From Flammeovirgaceae bacterium UBA2338 (GTDB lineage: Bacteria; Bacteroidota; Bacteroidia; Cytophagales; Cyclobacteriaceae), in the NCBI GenBank assembly GCA_002344795.1, contig DDUM01000054.1, positions 96,165 through 160,164 on the forward strand: a stretch of DNA of 64,000 bases, written 5' to 3'. Under the pieces are notes generated by a model that searched no databases, was not told where the DNA came from, and saw nothing but the letters and a program-made list of their open reading frames with translations. Position 1 is the stretch's first letter; the number at the start of each line of letters is the position of its first letter. Below are positions 8,560 through 18,723 of this stretch, piece after piece. The translations under genes and the position numbers were made by a program.

Positions 8560-11500
8560 ATGAATAAGCCTCCCTTTGTTTTTTCAATATTATTGGCCTT
8601 ACAGCTGTTTTTGAGCCCTAATGCCAGGGCGCAGTATGCCAATGACTGGATAGATTTCGGGAAAGAGTACTATAAAGTTACTGTAGCAGCCGATGGAGCC
8701 TATAGGCTCACTTTTAATGATCTTCAAAATGCTGGGTTTCCGGTAGGTTCGGTTGACCCTAGACGCATTCAGCTCTACCATAGGGGTGTAGAACAGTCAA
8801 TTATTGTACAAGGACAAGCAGATGCTCAGTTTGATCCTGGTGATTACATTGAATTTTATGGTAAGAAAAATGATGGTGTCAACGACACAAAATTGTACAC
8901 TGCTGCCAATTTACAACCCCATCTCTACTACAATTTGTACAGCGATACTTCCGCCTATTTTCTTACCTGGAATCAATCGATTGTTCAAGGGAAGAGGATG
9001 TCTACATTTTCTGAAGTGAATATCACAAACATTCCCAAGGAAACATTTCACTACAATGAGCAATTAAAAGTTTACTCCAATGAATATTCAACAGGACTAA
9101 CTGTAAGTGGTGTACTTCAGTACACACAGTTTGACGAAGGAGAAGGATGGACAGGCTCGACCATATGTATTGGTAACGCGGGTTGTACCGGACAACAGGA
9201 TTTTACCATTAATAATTTGGCAGGAGGAATTGTGCCTGGGGGTGTTCCTCAATTAGAAATGTTATTGGTAGGAAGAGATGCACTTAATCATTTGGCCGAG
9301 GTTTATGTAGGATCTTCTACGGGTTCACTTCGACTATTAACAACTGAAAGTTTTGTTAACTATCAAACAAAAAAAATCAACCTTCCACTTGAATGGGCAG
9401 ACATTAGCGCAGGGGGCCAACTTATAGTCCGAGTAAAGGCACTGGGAGTGGGAGGAGTACGCGATCGGTTGAGTGTCTCCTATATTAAGGTAATCCATCC
9501 ACAGGATTTTGATATGGCCGCCCAAAATTCGAAGTGGTTTATATTAGCCGAGAAACCTTCTGACAAATCTTATATTGAAATCACCAATCCGGGAGCAGGG
9601 TTGTCAATCTGGGATATTACCGATCCAAATCTGATTGAGATAATTGGAACTAACCCTGCCGGATCCAATACGAGTGCTGTGGTTCCCAATACCGCAGATA
9701 GCAGAAAGCTTTATGTTAAAAACACTTTTCTAACGCCCGTTATTAAGCGTACCAGCTTGAGGCAGATATTTCCTTCTGCTCACAATTATATTATTATTTC
9801 CAATAAAGCATTAATGAAACCAGCATTGGGTTATTCTGATGCGGTAAAGGCCTATGGTGGATATAGAGCTTCAGTAGAAGGAGGAGGTTATGATACTTTG
9901 GTGGTTTCAATGGATCAGCTTTATAATCAATTCAATTACGGGGAAAGTTCGTCATCAGCCATTTATGAATTCATGAAGTTTATGGTTGACAATGGGGACC
10001 CCAAGTACCTCTTCTTAATTGGGAAAGGTCTTAATGTTTCACAAGGGTATTTTAGAAAAACTATTTTTGGGCCCAACGACTTTAAAGACCTGGTTCCCTC
10101 TGCCGGTATGCCTGGTTCAGATATGGCTTTTACTGCAGGGTTGGGGGGCACCACGTTTGAGCCCGCTGTGCCTACAGGAAGAATTACAGCAAGCAGTCCC
10201 ACACAAGTTGCTTCTTATCTTAACAAAGTAAAAGAAACAGATGCTCTTGGGTTTGATGAATTATGGAGAAAGGATGTGTTGCATTTGAGCGGAGGGATTC
10301 AGCCCCTGGAGTTGACTACTTTCAGACAGTACATGGATAACTTTGGTGATGTGGCGGAAGGTCCATACTATGGAGGGAAGATTAAAACAATAGGAAAGCA
10401 AGAACCGAATCCAGTTGAGCTTATTAATGTTTCTGAAGAGGTAAACAAGGGGGTTAACTTCATTACGTTTTTTGGACACTCATCACCAAGTACAATAGAT
10501 ATTGACATAGGGTTTGCCACCGATCCGGTGTTAGGGTATAATAATCCAGGAAAGTATCCGGCTTTTTTAATCAATGGGTGTAATGCGGGGGTCTTCTTTT
10601 CCAATGGAACTGTTTTTGGTGAGGATTGGGTGTTGGCCGCCAATAAAGGAGCTCGTAGTTTAATCGCACATAGTTCTTTTGGTTTCGTAAGTACGTTAAG
10701 ATCGTATACTCAATTATTTTATGAAATCGGTTTTGGAGATTCTACGTTTATAAGAACAGGGATAGGAGATATTCAAAAGGAAGTAGCACGGAGATATTTA
10801 GAAATAAACGCTACAGGAATATCAACCGTAACCCAAGTGCAACAAATGATGATGTTGGGTGATCCGGCAGTAAAACTATTTGGTGCACTAAAACCTGATT
10901 ATGAAACCAATGAGAATTCGCTATACCTTGAATCGTTCGATGGAAAGCCTGTTACGGCTTTAACAGATTCCTTTGCTATAAAGGTGATTGCAAGAAACTT
11001 TGGATCGGTAAGTAAAGCGAATCTTGGGGTAAGGGTAACGAGAACATTCAATGATAAGACATCTATAACCTACGACTCTGTCTTTAATTCCCCTGGTTCA
11101 ATAGATACACTCTCTTTTCTTCTCAAAAGAGAAGAGGGAGTAAGTGGGTATGGTAGGAATCAATTTTTAGTAGAATTAGATTTTGAAAATAAAATTGAAG
11201 AACTGAATGAGGATAACAATGTGGCTTTCTTGGAATTATCTATTCCGTTAAGTGGTACCAGAAACTTGTTGCCGAGACCGTTTGGGATCGTTAGCCAGCA
11301 AGATGTTGTTCTTAAGTGGCAAAATACTGATCTTCTCTCATTACCCAGAGCGTATAATATTGAGGTGGATACTGTGAACACATTCAACAGTTCATTTTTA
11401 AAACAAGCAACACTTGAGGGAAAGGTACTGCTGGAATGGTCAGTCTCATTACTTGAAAAAGATTCACTTGCTTATTACTGGAGAACTAAGTTGGCTGACC

Positions 11501-13518
11501 CACAACCTGAGGAGAATGAAGAGTGGGCAACCAGTTCTTTTACTTATATCCACAATGGTGATGAAGGGTGGGCACAGGTTCATTTCCCTCAATATCTTGA
11601 AAACCCTACTGAAGGATTAATTACAGATCCGGTGGTAAGAGAACTTAAGTTCGAAGAAACCTCTGCTACAGTTTTTGTAAACAACTTTGGAGTAAATCAT
11701 CCATCACCATCTACTACCTCTTTTAAAATAAATGACATAGAGTATAACCTGGGCACACAAGGGCAACCCTGTAGAAACAATACCATCAATTTCGTTGCCT
11801 TTGACAAAACTACTTTAGTTCCTTATGCGGGTATACCATTTATTTTTCAAGATCCTAGAACTTGTGGGAGGGAGCCACAGGTAATTAATAGTTTTAAATT
11901 AGCAGAACTGGAAACGGGAGGAAATGATGATTTGCTGAAGTACATTGATAATATTAAGGTAAGTGATTCAGTTGCTATTTTTTCAATGGGTAACGCTAGT
12001 TATACTTTATGGCCAGCCAATGTAAAATCAAAACTAGAAGAGCTGGGAATAAGTGGGGCTCAGTTATCATTGCTACAGGATGGCGAGCCGGTAGCGATTT
12101 TTGGAAAAAAAGGAGGTACCCCTGGAGATGCAGTAATTGTAAAATCGATTGACACACCAGCAGATGAGCAGGAGCTGCAGGTAAGCAAATCCCTGACAGG
12201 GAAGTACAATAATGGTAAAATGGTTTCTGTGTTAGTGGGGCCAGCCAATAGTTGGCAAAACTTTAGTCCGAACGTAAGGCGAACGACTGCTTCAGATAAC
12301 TACTCATTTGATTTGATTGGAGTAAGCCTTTTAGGGATAGAGACATTACTCTTTTCCAATGTTACGGCAGCCGTTGATCTCTCAGGAGTTGATGCCTCAA
12401 GTTTTCCAATGATGAAATTGATTTTATACACTGAGGATGAAGTGGATCAAACACCAGTCCAGCTTCATAATTGGATTGTGAATTATGAGCCGGTGGCAGA
12501 GGGAGTACTGTTGTTTAGGGAGGCACTGGAAAACGGTATGGTTTCAGAAGGGAAATTGTGGAAGGCTAGTTATTCATTTTTGAATATCTCTGAAAAGTTA
12601 TTTACTGATTCGCTGGAAGTGAAGTTTAAAACTTTTAGCAAGGAGCAGAGAGCATCTGAAAACAAACAGATAAATATTATGGCACCCTTACCGGGTGATA
12701 CAACCCATTTTAGTTTTATGGTTGATACCAATCAAAAGGGAGGACTTAATGATGTGAATGTTTTTGTAAATGACAGAATTCTTCCTGAGCAATACTATGA
12801 GAACAATACGCTCGAGCTGCTCAATTATCTTGATGTACAGGTGGATGAGATTGTACCTGTACTGGATGTAACTGTTGACGGAAGGTATGTTGAGGATGGT
12901 GACTTTGTTGGAAGCACTCCCTTTATAGTGGCAACGATTTGGGATGAGAATCAATTTATCCCAAAGAAAGATACCCTTGGTGTGCGTGTGTTGTTAAAGC
13001 CTCCATGCATAGGAAGTTGTGAGTTTGAATCGATTTACTTTAGTCGTTCGGACATTGAATGGTTTCCGGCAACAGACAACTCGGACTTTCGGATTGAATA
13101 TAAGCCCGATCTTTTACTTGAGGGTGAATATACATTGAGAGTTGAGATTGCAGATGGTAGTGGTAACATGGCAGTGACGCCATACGAAGTCAGGTTAAAA
13201 GTTGACCTGAACACTGCTATACATTTTATTGAACCCTATCCAAACCCATCCACCGATAAAGTATTTTTTGAGTTTGTAGTCTCGGGTAACAGGCCACCGG
13301 ATTCATACCAATTACAAATCTTTGCTTTAGATGGAAGATTGGTAAGGACTTTCTCCAGAAGTCAGAAAAGTTTGCATGTTGGTCGTAACCAACTCGCCTG
13401 GGAAGGTAATGGAAATCAAGAAACGTCACTGAAAGGAGGGATGTACATTTACAAGTTGGGGATAACCATAGATGGAATCCCTCATTTCAGAAACGGTAAA
13501 ATTATATTAATTCGGTAG
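8560..13518 (+). CDS. C25 family cysteine peptidase, T9SS sortase PorU2-like
   Basis: 1652 residues with a signal peptide (cleavage near residue 24, ARAQ). The gingipain-type C25 domain (about 390-790) carries the catalytic pair: His640 in 'FFGHSSP' and Cys674 in 'INGCNAG'. A CARDB-like beta-sandwich follows (about 820-910), then more beta-domains, and a type A T9SS sorting domain at the end (about 1560-1652; 'EPYPNPSTDKVFFEF' ... 'GMYIYKLGI'). Canonical PorU, the sortase that removes sorting domains and attaches cargo to A-LPS, is about 1100-1200 residues; this length and its own sorting domain fit the PorU2-type group. Located at the cell surface. Whether it is a sortase or a secreted protease is not settled by sequence. 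Confidence 0.85.
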   Translation: MNKPPFVFSILLALQLFLSPNARAQYANDWIDFGKEYYKVTVAADGAYRLTFNDLQNAGFPVGSVDPRRIQLYHRGVEQSIIVQGQADAQFDPGDYIEFYGKKNDGVNDTKLYTAANLQPHLYYNLYSDTSAYFLTWNQSIVQGKRMSTFSEVNITNIPKETFHYNEQLKVYSNEYSTGLTVSGVLQYTQFDEGEGWTGSTICIGNAGCTGQQDFTINNLAGGIVPGGVPQLEMLLVGRDALNHLAEVYVGSSTGSLRLLTTESFVNYQTKKINLPLEWADISAGGQLIVRVKALGVGGVRDRLSVSYIKVIHPQDFDMAAQNSKWFILAEKPSDKSYIEITNPGAGLSIWDITDPNLIEIIGTNPAGSNTSAVVPNTADSRKLYVKNTFLTPVIKRTSLRQIFPSAHNYIIISNKALMKPALGYSDAVKAYGGYRASVEGGGYDTLVVSMDQLYNQFNYGESSSSAIYEFMKFMVDNGDPKYLFLIGKGLNVSQGYFRKTIFGPNDFKDLVPSAGMPGSDMAFTAGLGGTTFEPAVPTGRITASSPTQVASYLNKVKETDALGFDELWRKDVLHLSGGIQPLELTTFRQYMDNFGDVAEGPYYGGKIKTIGKQEPNPVELINVSEEVNKGVNFITFFGHSSPSTIDIDIGFATDPVLGYNNPGKYPAFLINGCNAGVFFSNGTVFGEDWVLAANKGARSLIAHSSFGFVSTLRSYTQLFYEIGFGDSTFIRTGIGDIQKEVARRYLEINATGISTVTQVQQMMMLGDPAVKLFGALKPDYETNENSLYLESFDGKPVTALTDSFAIKVIARNFGSVSKANLGVRVTRTFNDKTSITYDSVFNSPGSIDTLSFLLKREEGVSGYGRNQFLVELDFENKIEELNEDNNVAFLELSIPLSGTRNLLPRPFGIVSQQDVVLKWQNTDLLSLPRAYNIEVDTVNTFNSSFLKQATLEGKVLLEWSVSLLEKDSLAYYWRTKLADPQPEENEEWATSSFTYIHNGDEGWAQVHFPQYLENPTEGLITDPVVRELKFEETSATVFVNNFGVNHPSPSTTSFKINDIEYNLGTQGQPCRNNTINFVAFDKTTLVPYAGIPFIFQDPRTCGREPQVINSFKLAELETGGNDDLLKYIDNIKVSDSVAIFSMGNASYTLWPANVKSKLEELGISGAQLSLLQDGEPVAIFGKKGGTPGDAVIVKSIDTPADEQELQVSKSLTGKYNNGKMVSVLVGPANSWQNFSPNVRRTTASDNYSFDLIGVSLLGIETLLFSNVTAAVDLSGVDASSFPMMKLILYTEDEVDQTPVQLHNWIVNYEPVAEGVLLFREALENGMVSEGKLWKASYSFLNISEKLFTDSLEVKFKTFSKEQRASENKQINIMAPLPGDTTHFSFMVDTNQKGGLNDVNVFVNDRILPEQYYENNTLELLNYLDVQVDEIVPVLDVTVDGRYVEDGDFVGSTPFIVATIWDENQFIPKKDTLGVRVLLKPPCIGSCEFESIYFSRSDIEWFPATDNSDFRIEYKPDLLLEGEYTLRVEIADGSGNMAVTPYEVRLKVDLNTAIHFIEPYPNPSTDKVFFEFVVSGNRPPDSYQLQIFALDGRLVRTFSRSQKSLHVGRNQLAWEGNGNQETSLKGGMYIYKLGITIDGIPHFRNGKIILIR

Positions 13519-13529
13519 TCAGCAATTTA

Positions 13530-14000
13530 TTAATGGGCATGTCCACCAGGACCGTGCACATGTCCGTGTTCTAATTCTTCTTTTGTGGCTTCACGGATGT
13601 CAACCACTTCTATTTCAAAGTTTAATGGAACCCCAGCCAACGGGTGATTACCATCAACAGTCACTTCTTCGGCACCTACTTCTGTGATTGTTACTATCTG
13701 ACCGTTTTGAGTATTGAACTGCATGCCTTTATCCACCTTTTGATCTCCAAATGCTGATTTGGGAACTTTTTGAATGAGCTTATCATTTTTCTCTCCATAT
13801 CCTTTTTCTGGAGCAATTTTAAGGTCAAGCTGATCTCCGCTTGCTTTTCCTTCAAGTCCTTCTTCCATTCCGATAATTAAATTACCACGGCCATGTAAGT
13901 AGTGAAGTGGGTCTTTCCCTGAACTTGAATCCAGGACATTGCCGTTATTGTCTCGAAGTGTGTAATGAATAGATACTACAGCGTCTTTAGAGATTGTCAT
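13530..14000 (-). CDS. FKBP-type peptidyl-prolyl isomerase, SlyD-like
   Basis: 156 residues. The FKBP half-domains (about 1-70 and 120-140: 'VSIHYTLRDNNGNVLDSS', 'GRGNLIIGMEEGLEGK', 'NHPLAGVPLNFEIEVVDI') enclose an insert-in-flap chaperone domain (about 75-120), the layout of SlyD. The C-terminal tail HGHVHGPGGHAH is histidine-rich and probably binds nickel or another metal, as in SlyD. It catalyses proline isomerisation and acts as a folding helper in the cytoplasm. It is convergent with the C25 peptidase gene, 11 bp away, and has its own promoter in the 587-bp gap to its right. Confidence 0.93.
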   Translation of the reverse strand: MTISKDAVVSIHYTLRDNNGNVLDSSSGKDPLHYLHGRGNLIIGMEEGLEGKASGDQLDLKIAPEKGYGEKNDKLIQKVPKSAFGDQKVDKGMQFNTQNGQIVTITEVGAEEVTVDGNHPLAGVPLNFEIEVVDIREATKEELEHGHVHGPGGHAH

Positions 14001-14587
14001 TTTAAAAAGGTTTAGTGATGTAATAAATTATTGATGTAAAAAAATAATAGAAGGAAAGAAGAGTAAAGGTTAACAAAACTAAGCCTCTTATTATACCTCA
14101 AATTTAGGTATTACTATTACAAATTGAAAACCTGATGGATCATAAATACCCAGTTTAACACCATTTTCTTGAAGGACACATTGAATTTTCTTTATGGCCA
14201 TATTTTACTTATTCTTCTCGAAGATGCGCGTAACCCAATTTGATCAAGAGAGTATTTTGGGCTAGGGTCATTCTTATTGACTCATCTTGTTGACCACACC
14301 ATACCACAGATTGAGTGACTAAGCCATTTCGAAGGGATGAATTCTTCGTTTAGGATTTCAGTATTGGCATAAAATATTTTGGATTGAATCTATTATTGTT
14401 AGTTTAGTTCCATGTCACTTTAAACAGTAGGGGATAAATAAGTTGGTGTCAATTTCCTTACAAAGTATACACCAAATTGAAGTATAAATATTATTCTATT
14501 GAAGGCATAATTGAGCTGATGTGGGTTCTTGAATTAGAAACCGAATGAACAATAAATCGAAATGGGGTATAAACAAACATTAAATGC
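14001..14587. other. 587-bp intergenic region between FKBP and response regulator genes
   Basis: AT-rich, holding the two divergent promoters. A 36-codon frame on the minus strand (14091-14201, peptide starting MAIKKIQCVLQENG) has no supporting similarity. A 7-bp inverted repeat near 14443-14475 is listed separately. I see no RNA gene or repeat. Confidence 0.5.
14443..14475. promoter_or_regulatory. Inverted repeat upstream of response regulator gene
   Basis: TTGGTGT (14443-14449) and ACACCAA (14469-14475), perfect 7-bp arms 19 bp apart, about 113 bp before the start codon. Possible binding site of a dimeric regulator; autoregulation by the NarL-type protein is conceivable but not shown. Confidence 0.35.
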
Positions 14588-15238
14588 ATGAGCAGTAAAG
14601 TCAACCTGTCTTCTCTTGGCAAAAAGAAAGTCGCAATTATTGAGGATAATAAAGAGCTTCGGGAGGGATTTGACTTTATTATTAAAAGTTCCAACAAGTA
14701 TAATATTACTGGCCTTTATGATAGCTACGAAGAGGCCAATTTAAAAATTGCTAAAAATCTACCTGATGTCATTTTGATGGACATTGAGCTTCCTGGTAAA
14801 AATGGTGTAGAAGCAACCGCGCTTATTAAAGAAAAGTTTTCACAAGTAGAAATAATTGTCATTTCGGTTCATGACGACAATAACCTTATTTTAGAAGCAT
14901 TTAAGGCTGGAGCTTCAGGTTATTTGATCAAAGATTTTAATTACACTGAACTCATTCAGGCGATAGATGATGTGCTTTCGGGAGGATCCCCCATGAGTGG
15001 CAGTGTTGCCAGGTTGGTGGTGGATCAGTTTCATGTTAATGTTAATTCACCTCTTAGCCATCGTGAAATTCAGGTGTTACAAATGATTTCAAGAGGAATG
15101 ACTTATTCTCAAATTGCTGAAGAGCTAAGTATTTCCAAAGAGACCTCCAAAGTTCATATAAGAAACATCTATAAAAAACTTCAGGTGAATTCTAAAGCTG
15201 AAGCGATTGCATTAGCACAAAGAGAGCGATTTATCTAA
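14588..15238 (+). CDS. NarL/LuxR-type response regulator
   Basis: 216 residues. Receiver domain (about 12-130) with the acidic pair Glu19/Asp20, phospho-acceptor Asp65 in 'VILMDIELPG', Ser/Lys switch residues ('VISVHDD', 'YLIKDF'); output is a GerE/LuxR helix-turn-helix (about 152-212, 'LSHREIQVLQMISRGMTYSQ' then 'KVHIRNIYKKL'). No histidine kinase lies next to it. It is the only gene between a long upstream gap and the SusC/SusD operon, so it may control that operon (inference from position). A palindrome in front of susC is a candidate site. Confidence 0.9.
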   Translation: MSSKVNLSSLGKKKVAIIEDNKELREGFDFIIKSSNKYNITGLYDSYEEANLKIAKNLPDVILMDIELPGKNGVEATALIKEKFSQVEIIVISVHDDNNLILEAFKAGASGYLIKDFNYTELIQAIDDVLSGGSPMSGSVARLVVDQFHVNVNSPLSHREIQVLQMISRGMTYSQIAEELSISKETSKVHIRNIYKKLQVNSKAEAIALAQRERFI

Positions 15239-15432
15239 AGATATCACTTCTTTATTTTTATTGAATAGATTTTCTTAAAAATTACCTCTACCGTTGCTCG
15301 GGGTATTATTCATGCTATGGGTTAGTTGCATAACGCAATACCTTTCACACAGTAGTCTTTTTCTCGAAAAATACTCACAATTGGATTAGGGTCTTTCATA
15401 CTGGATTCGAAGAAATTTGGAATAAGCAATTG

Positions 15433-15449
15433 TATGTGCATTGCACATA
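15433..15449. promoter_or_regulatory. 17-bp palindrome in front of the susC-like gene
   Basis: TATGTGCA-T-TGCACATA: two perfect 8-bp arms around a single base, 38-54 bp upstream of the susC-like start codon. Such symmetry in a promoter region strongly suggests an operator for a dimeric regulator; the adjacent LuxR-type response regulator is the obvious candidate but not proven. Confidence 0.65.
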
Positions 15450-15486
15450 TATTGTGAAACCTAATTACTAATTTAATCTAAAACCT

Positions 15487-18400
15487 ATGAAGAAGTTTTT
15501 ACTATTATGCTTCTCATTCGTTTTTGTACTCAGTGCCTGGGCGCAAGAGCGAGTGGTTTCTGGGAGAGTTACGGCTGCGGATGATGGCTCGACTTTGCCT
15601 GGAGTAAACGTGATTCTGAAAGGAACCGCAAATGGAACGGTTACCGATGTGGAAGGTAACTACCGATTGAATGTACCGTCATCAGGTGGAACATTAGTGT
15701 TCTCATTTATTGGTCTTCAAACTCTGGAGGTTGCTATTGGTGAACGCTCAACCATTGATCTTAGTATGGCTGCAGATGTACGTCAACTTACTGAGGTGGT
15801 GGTAACTGCTGTCGGTATTGAGCAAAACAAACGAACCTTGGGATATTCTGTTCAGAATGTAAAGGCTGATGACATCGTAAACGCCCGCGAGACTAACTTG
15901 CTTAATGCACTTAATTCAAAGGTAGCAGGTGTATCTGTCGTTAGTTCTTCTGGTGCTCCAGGGGCATCTTCTAATGTTAGAATTAGAGGAAATACATCTA
16001 TTAATGGATCTAACTCTCCATTGTTTGTAGTGGATGGTGTTCCAATTGACAATTCAACAGGCGGACAAGGTAATGGTACTGGTGGAGTTGATAATTCCAA
16101 TAGAGCAATTGACATAAATTCAAATGACATCGAGTCTTTAACTGTTCTTAAGGGAGCTTCCGCAACTGTTCTTTACGGTATTAGAGCAGCTAATGGTGCT
16201 ATCATTATTACCACTAAAAAGGGAAAGTCGGGTAAGCCACAAGTTGACTTTAATACAACTTATACACTTGATCAAGTGAATAAGTTACCTGAATTCCAAA
16301 TGAAATATGCACAAGGCCGACCTGTAGGTGGAGTGAATACTTGGAGAGGACCAGATACGTTCGAAGGTAATAGTTATGGTCCTGCAATTGCTGATCTAGA
16401 ATTTGATGGCTCAGTTTATCCATTTGACAAGAATGGTAAATTAGTACCAAAAGGTACTGGTAATGGAGTTCCTGCTCGTAGTTATAATAATACGGAAGAT
16501 TTCTTTATCACCGGACAAACTTGGGATAAAAACATTTCAGTTTCTGGTGGAACCGATAAATCTACGTACTACTTATCTTTTGGTAACTTAAAGACTTCTG
16601 GTATTATTCCTAATTCAGAATGGGAGAGAACAACTACAAAACTAACTACTGATACTAAAATAACGGATAAGCTCACCGCAGGAATGTCTGCAACATTCTC
16701 CAATACAGGTGGCAGTAGATTACAAAGAGGATCTAATATTTCTGGCGTTGCCTTAGGGTTATACAGAAATACCCCAACCTTTGATGCAGGTAATGGTAAA
16801 ACGGGGCAAGAGGCCGCTGATGATCCTTCTACTTACGAGTTGCCAGATGGTTCACAAAGAAGTTACAGAGCTGGTATCTATGACAGTCCATATTGGACTG
16901 TAGCAAAAAATCAGTTTGATGATAATGTAAATAGAATCATAGGCAATGTTAACCTGAAATATGAAATTACACCATGGTTGCAGGCCACTTATAAGATTGG
17001 GTTGGATCATTATACTGATAAAACCAAAGGTTTTGCTGACGTAAAATCAGCTGCATTTCCTACTGGAACAATTGTAAACCTTGATATCAATAGTACTGAT
17101 ATAAACTCTGACTTATTATTTATAGTTAATAAAGACATCAATGAAGACTTAAATCTCAATGCTGTTTTTGGACATAACTATTACACATTTGATTATTATA
17201 CCGATTTTGCTCAGGGTACTGACTTTGGTTCTCCAGGATTTAGTAATATATCTAATGCCGCAACTGTTACTGCTACTGAAGGCTGGAACAGAAAAAAAAT
17301 TAATGGTGTTATGGCAGATATTAAATTTGACTATAGAAATTTTCTATTCTTAAATTTAACAGGGCGTAATGACTGGTCATCGACCTTGCCAAGTGATAAT
17401 AATTCGTTTTTCTATCCAGCTGCAGCTTTAGGGGTTGATGTTACTGAAGCTTTTGGTATCGGTACTAATAGCCCTTTTTTATCTTATGCTAAATTGAGAG
17501 GATCATGGGGGCAAGTTGGTAATGATGCGCCTACTTTCGTAACCAGAAGTTACTTTAATTCAGCAACAGCTGGAGGAGATGGATTTATTGCTGGTATTGG
17601 TTTTCCTGCCTTTGGAACTAATGCTTTTGAAAGAAGTAATACCTTAGGTAACGATAAGTTAAAAGCTGAATTAACAACTACCTATGAGTTTGGCGGAGAG
17701 TTCAAGTTTTTCAATGGACGACTAGGGTTTGATTACACATACTATAATAGTGAAACGGTAGATCAAATCATCAATATTAACATCTCAAATACAACTGGTT
17801 TTGGAGGACTTATAGCCAATGCGGGTACCATAGAAAACAAAGGGCATGAACTTTTAATTACAGGTACTCCTGTTAAGGCTGGAGATTTCTCGTGGAATAT
17901 TGAAGTGAATTTCACTAAATACGAATCGCTAGTGAAGGAGTTGGCGCCTGGTACGGATAGAATATTCCTGGCTGGATTTACATCAGCTTCTTCCAATGTG
18001 ATTGCCGGTAAACCTTATGGTGCGATCTATGGAAATGCATTTCAAAGAAACGATGAGGGTAAGTTGGTTATTGGCCCGAATGGATGGCCAAATGTTGATC
18101 CTGCAGGAGATAAATATTTAGGTGATCCTACTCCAGATTGGATTGCAGGCATTAGAAATACCTTTTCATTTAAAGGTCTGAGCTTATCTGCATTGTTAGA
18201 CATTAGACAAGGTGGTGATATTTGGAATGGAACCGGAGGCATTTTGAATACTTTTGGAACTTCTAAAAAATCTGGTGATGAAAGGGAAACTAGAGGATAC
18301 GTGTTTGATGGTGTTCTAGCCGATGCAAATGGAAACCCAACTGAAGGTATCAACAATATACCAGTTGATTTCGCTAATCCTGCAGATGGAGTTGCTGGTA

Positions 18401-18696
18401 ATAAGTGGAACAGATATGGTTTTGGAGGTTTAGTTGAAGAAAACATTCAGGATGGATCTTGGATAAGACTTAGGCAACTTACTTTGGCTTATCAAATACC
18501 ACCATCAATACTTTCGAAGCTTGGTATATCAAAAGCCTCGTTTTCTGTTCAGGGTAGAAACCTTTGGCTGAAAACTGATTATGATGGGATAGACCCAGAA
18601 ACTAACTTAACAGGTGCTTCTAACGGTATTGGTTTGGATTATTTTAATATGCCAAATACCAAAAGTTACGGAGCTACTTTAAACGTAACATTTTAA
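15487..18696 (+). CDS. SusC/RagA family TonB-linked outer membrane protein
   Basis: 1069 residues. Signal peptide (about 1-19, ending SAWAQ), carboxypeptidase-D regulatory-like N-terminal extension (about 22-105, 'VSGRVTAADDGSTLPGVNVI'), TonB-interacting segment near 'EVVVTAVGI', plug domain (about 110-240, 'VRIRGNTSINGSNSPLFVVD') and a 22-strand type barrel to the C-terminal Phe. It imports a ligand bound by its SusD partner, with energy from TonB. Substrate unknown: no glycoside hydrolase or peptidase lies in the operon. Followed after 27 bp by the SusD-like gene. Confidence 0.95.
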   Translation: MKKFLLLCFSFVFVLSAWAQERVVSGRVTAADDGSTLPGVNVILKGTANGTVTDVEGNYRLNVPSSGGTLVFSFIGLQTLEVAIGERSTIDLSMAADVRQLTEVVVTAVGIEQNKRTLGYSVQNVKADDIVNARETNLLNALNSKVAGVSVVSSSGAPGASSNVRIRGNTSINGSNSPLFVVDGVPIDNSTGGQGNGTGGVDNSNRAIDINSNDIESLTVLKGASATVLYGIRAANGAIIITTKKGKSGKPQVDFNTTYTLDQVNKLPEFQMKYAQGRPVGGVNTWRGPDTFEGNSYGPAIADLEFDGSVYPFDKNGKLVPKGTGNGVPARSYNNTEDFFITGQTWDKNISVSGGTDKSTYYLSFGNLKTSGIIPNSEWERTTTKLTTDTKITDKLTAGMSATFSNTGGSRLQRGSNISGVALGLYRNTPTFDAGNGKTGQEAADDPSTYELPDGSQRSYRAGIYDSPYWTVAKNQFDDNVNRIIGNVNLKYEITPWLQATYKIGLDHYTDKTKGFADVKSAAFPTGTIVNLDINSTDINSDLLFIVNKDINEDLNLNAVFGHNYYTFDYYTDFAQGTDFGSPGFSNISNAATVTATEGWNRKKINGVMADIKFDYRNFLFLNLTGRNDWSSTLPSDNNSFFYPAAALGVDVTEAFGIGTNSPFLSYAKLRGSWGQVGNDAPTFVTRSYFNSATAGGDGFIAGIGFPAFGTNAFERSNTLGNDKLKAELTTTYEFGGEFKFFNGRLGFDYTYYNSETVDQIININISNTTGFGGLIANAGTIENKGHELLITGTPVKAGDFSWNIEVNFTKYESLVKELAPGTDRIFLAGFTSASSNVIAGKPYGAIYGNAFQRNDEGKLVIGPNGWPNVDPAGDKYLGDPTPDWIAGIRNTFSFKGLSLSALLDIRQGGDIWNGTGGILNTFGTSKKSGDERETRGYVFDGVLADANGNPTEGINNIPVDFANPADGVAGNKWNRYGFGGLVEENIQDGSWIRLRQLTLAYQIPPSILSKLGISKASFSVQGRNLWLKTDYDGIDPETNLTGASNGIGLDYFNMPNTKSYGATLNVTF

Positions 18697-18723
18697 TTAA
18701 TAGCGGATGAATAAATATTTATT

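Noticed and set aside
14091..14201. 36-codon gene on the minus strand
   Set aside because: No recognisable similarity, no clear ribosome binding site, and it lies in a region that must hold promoters.
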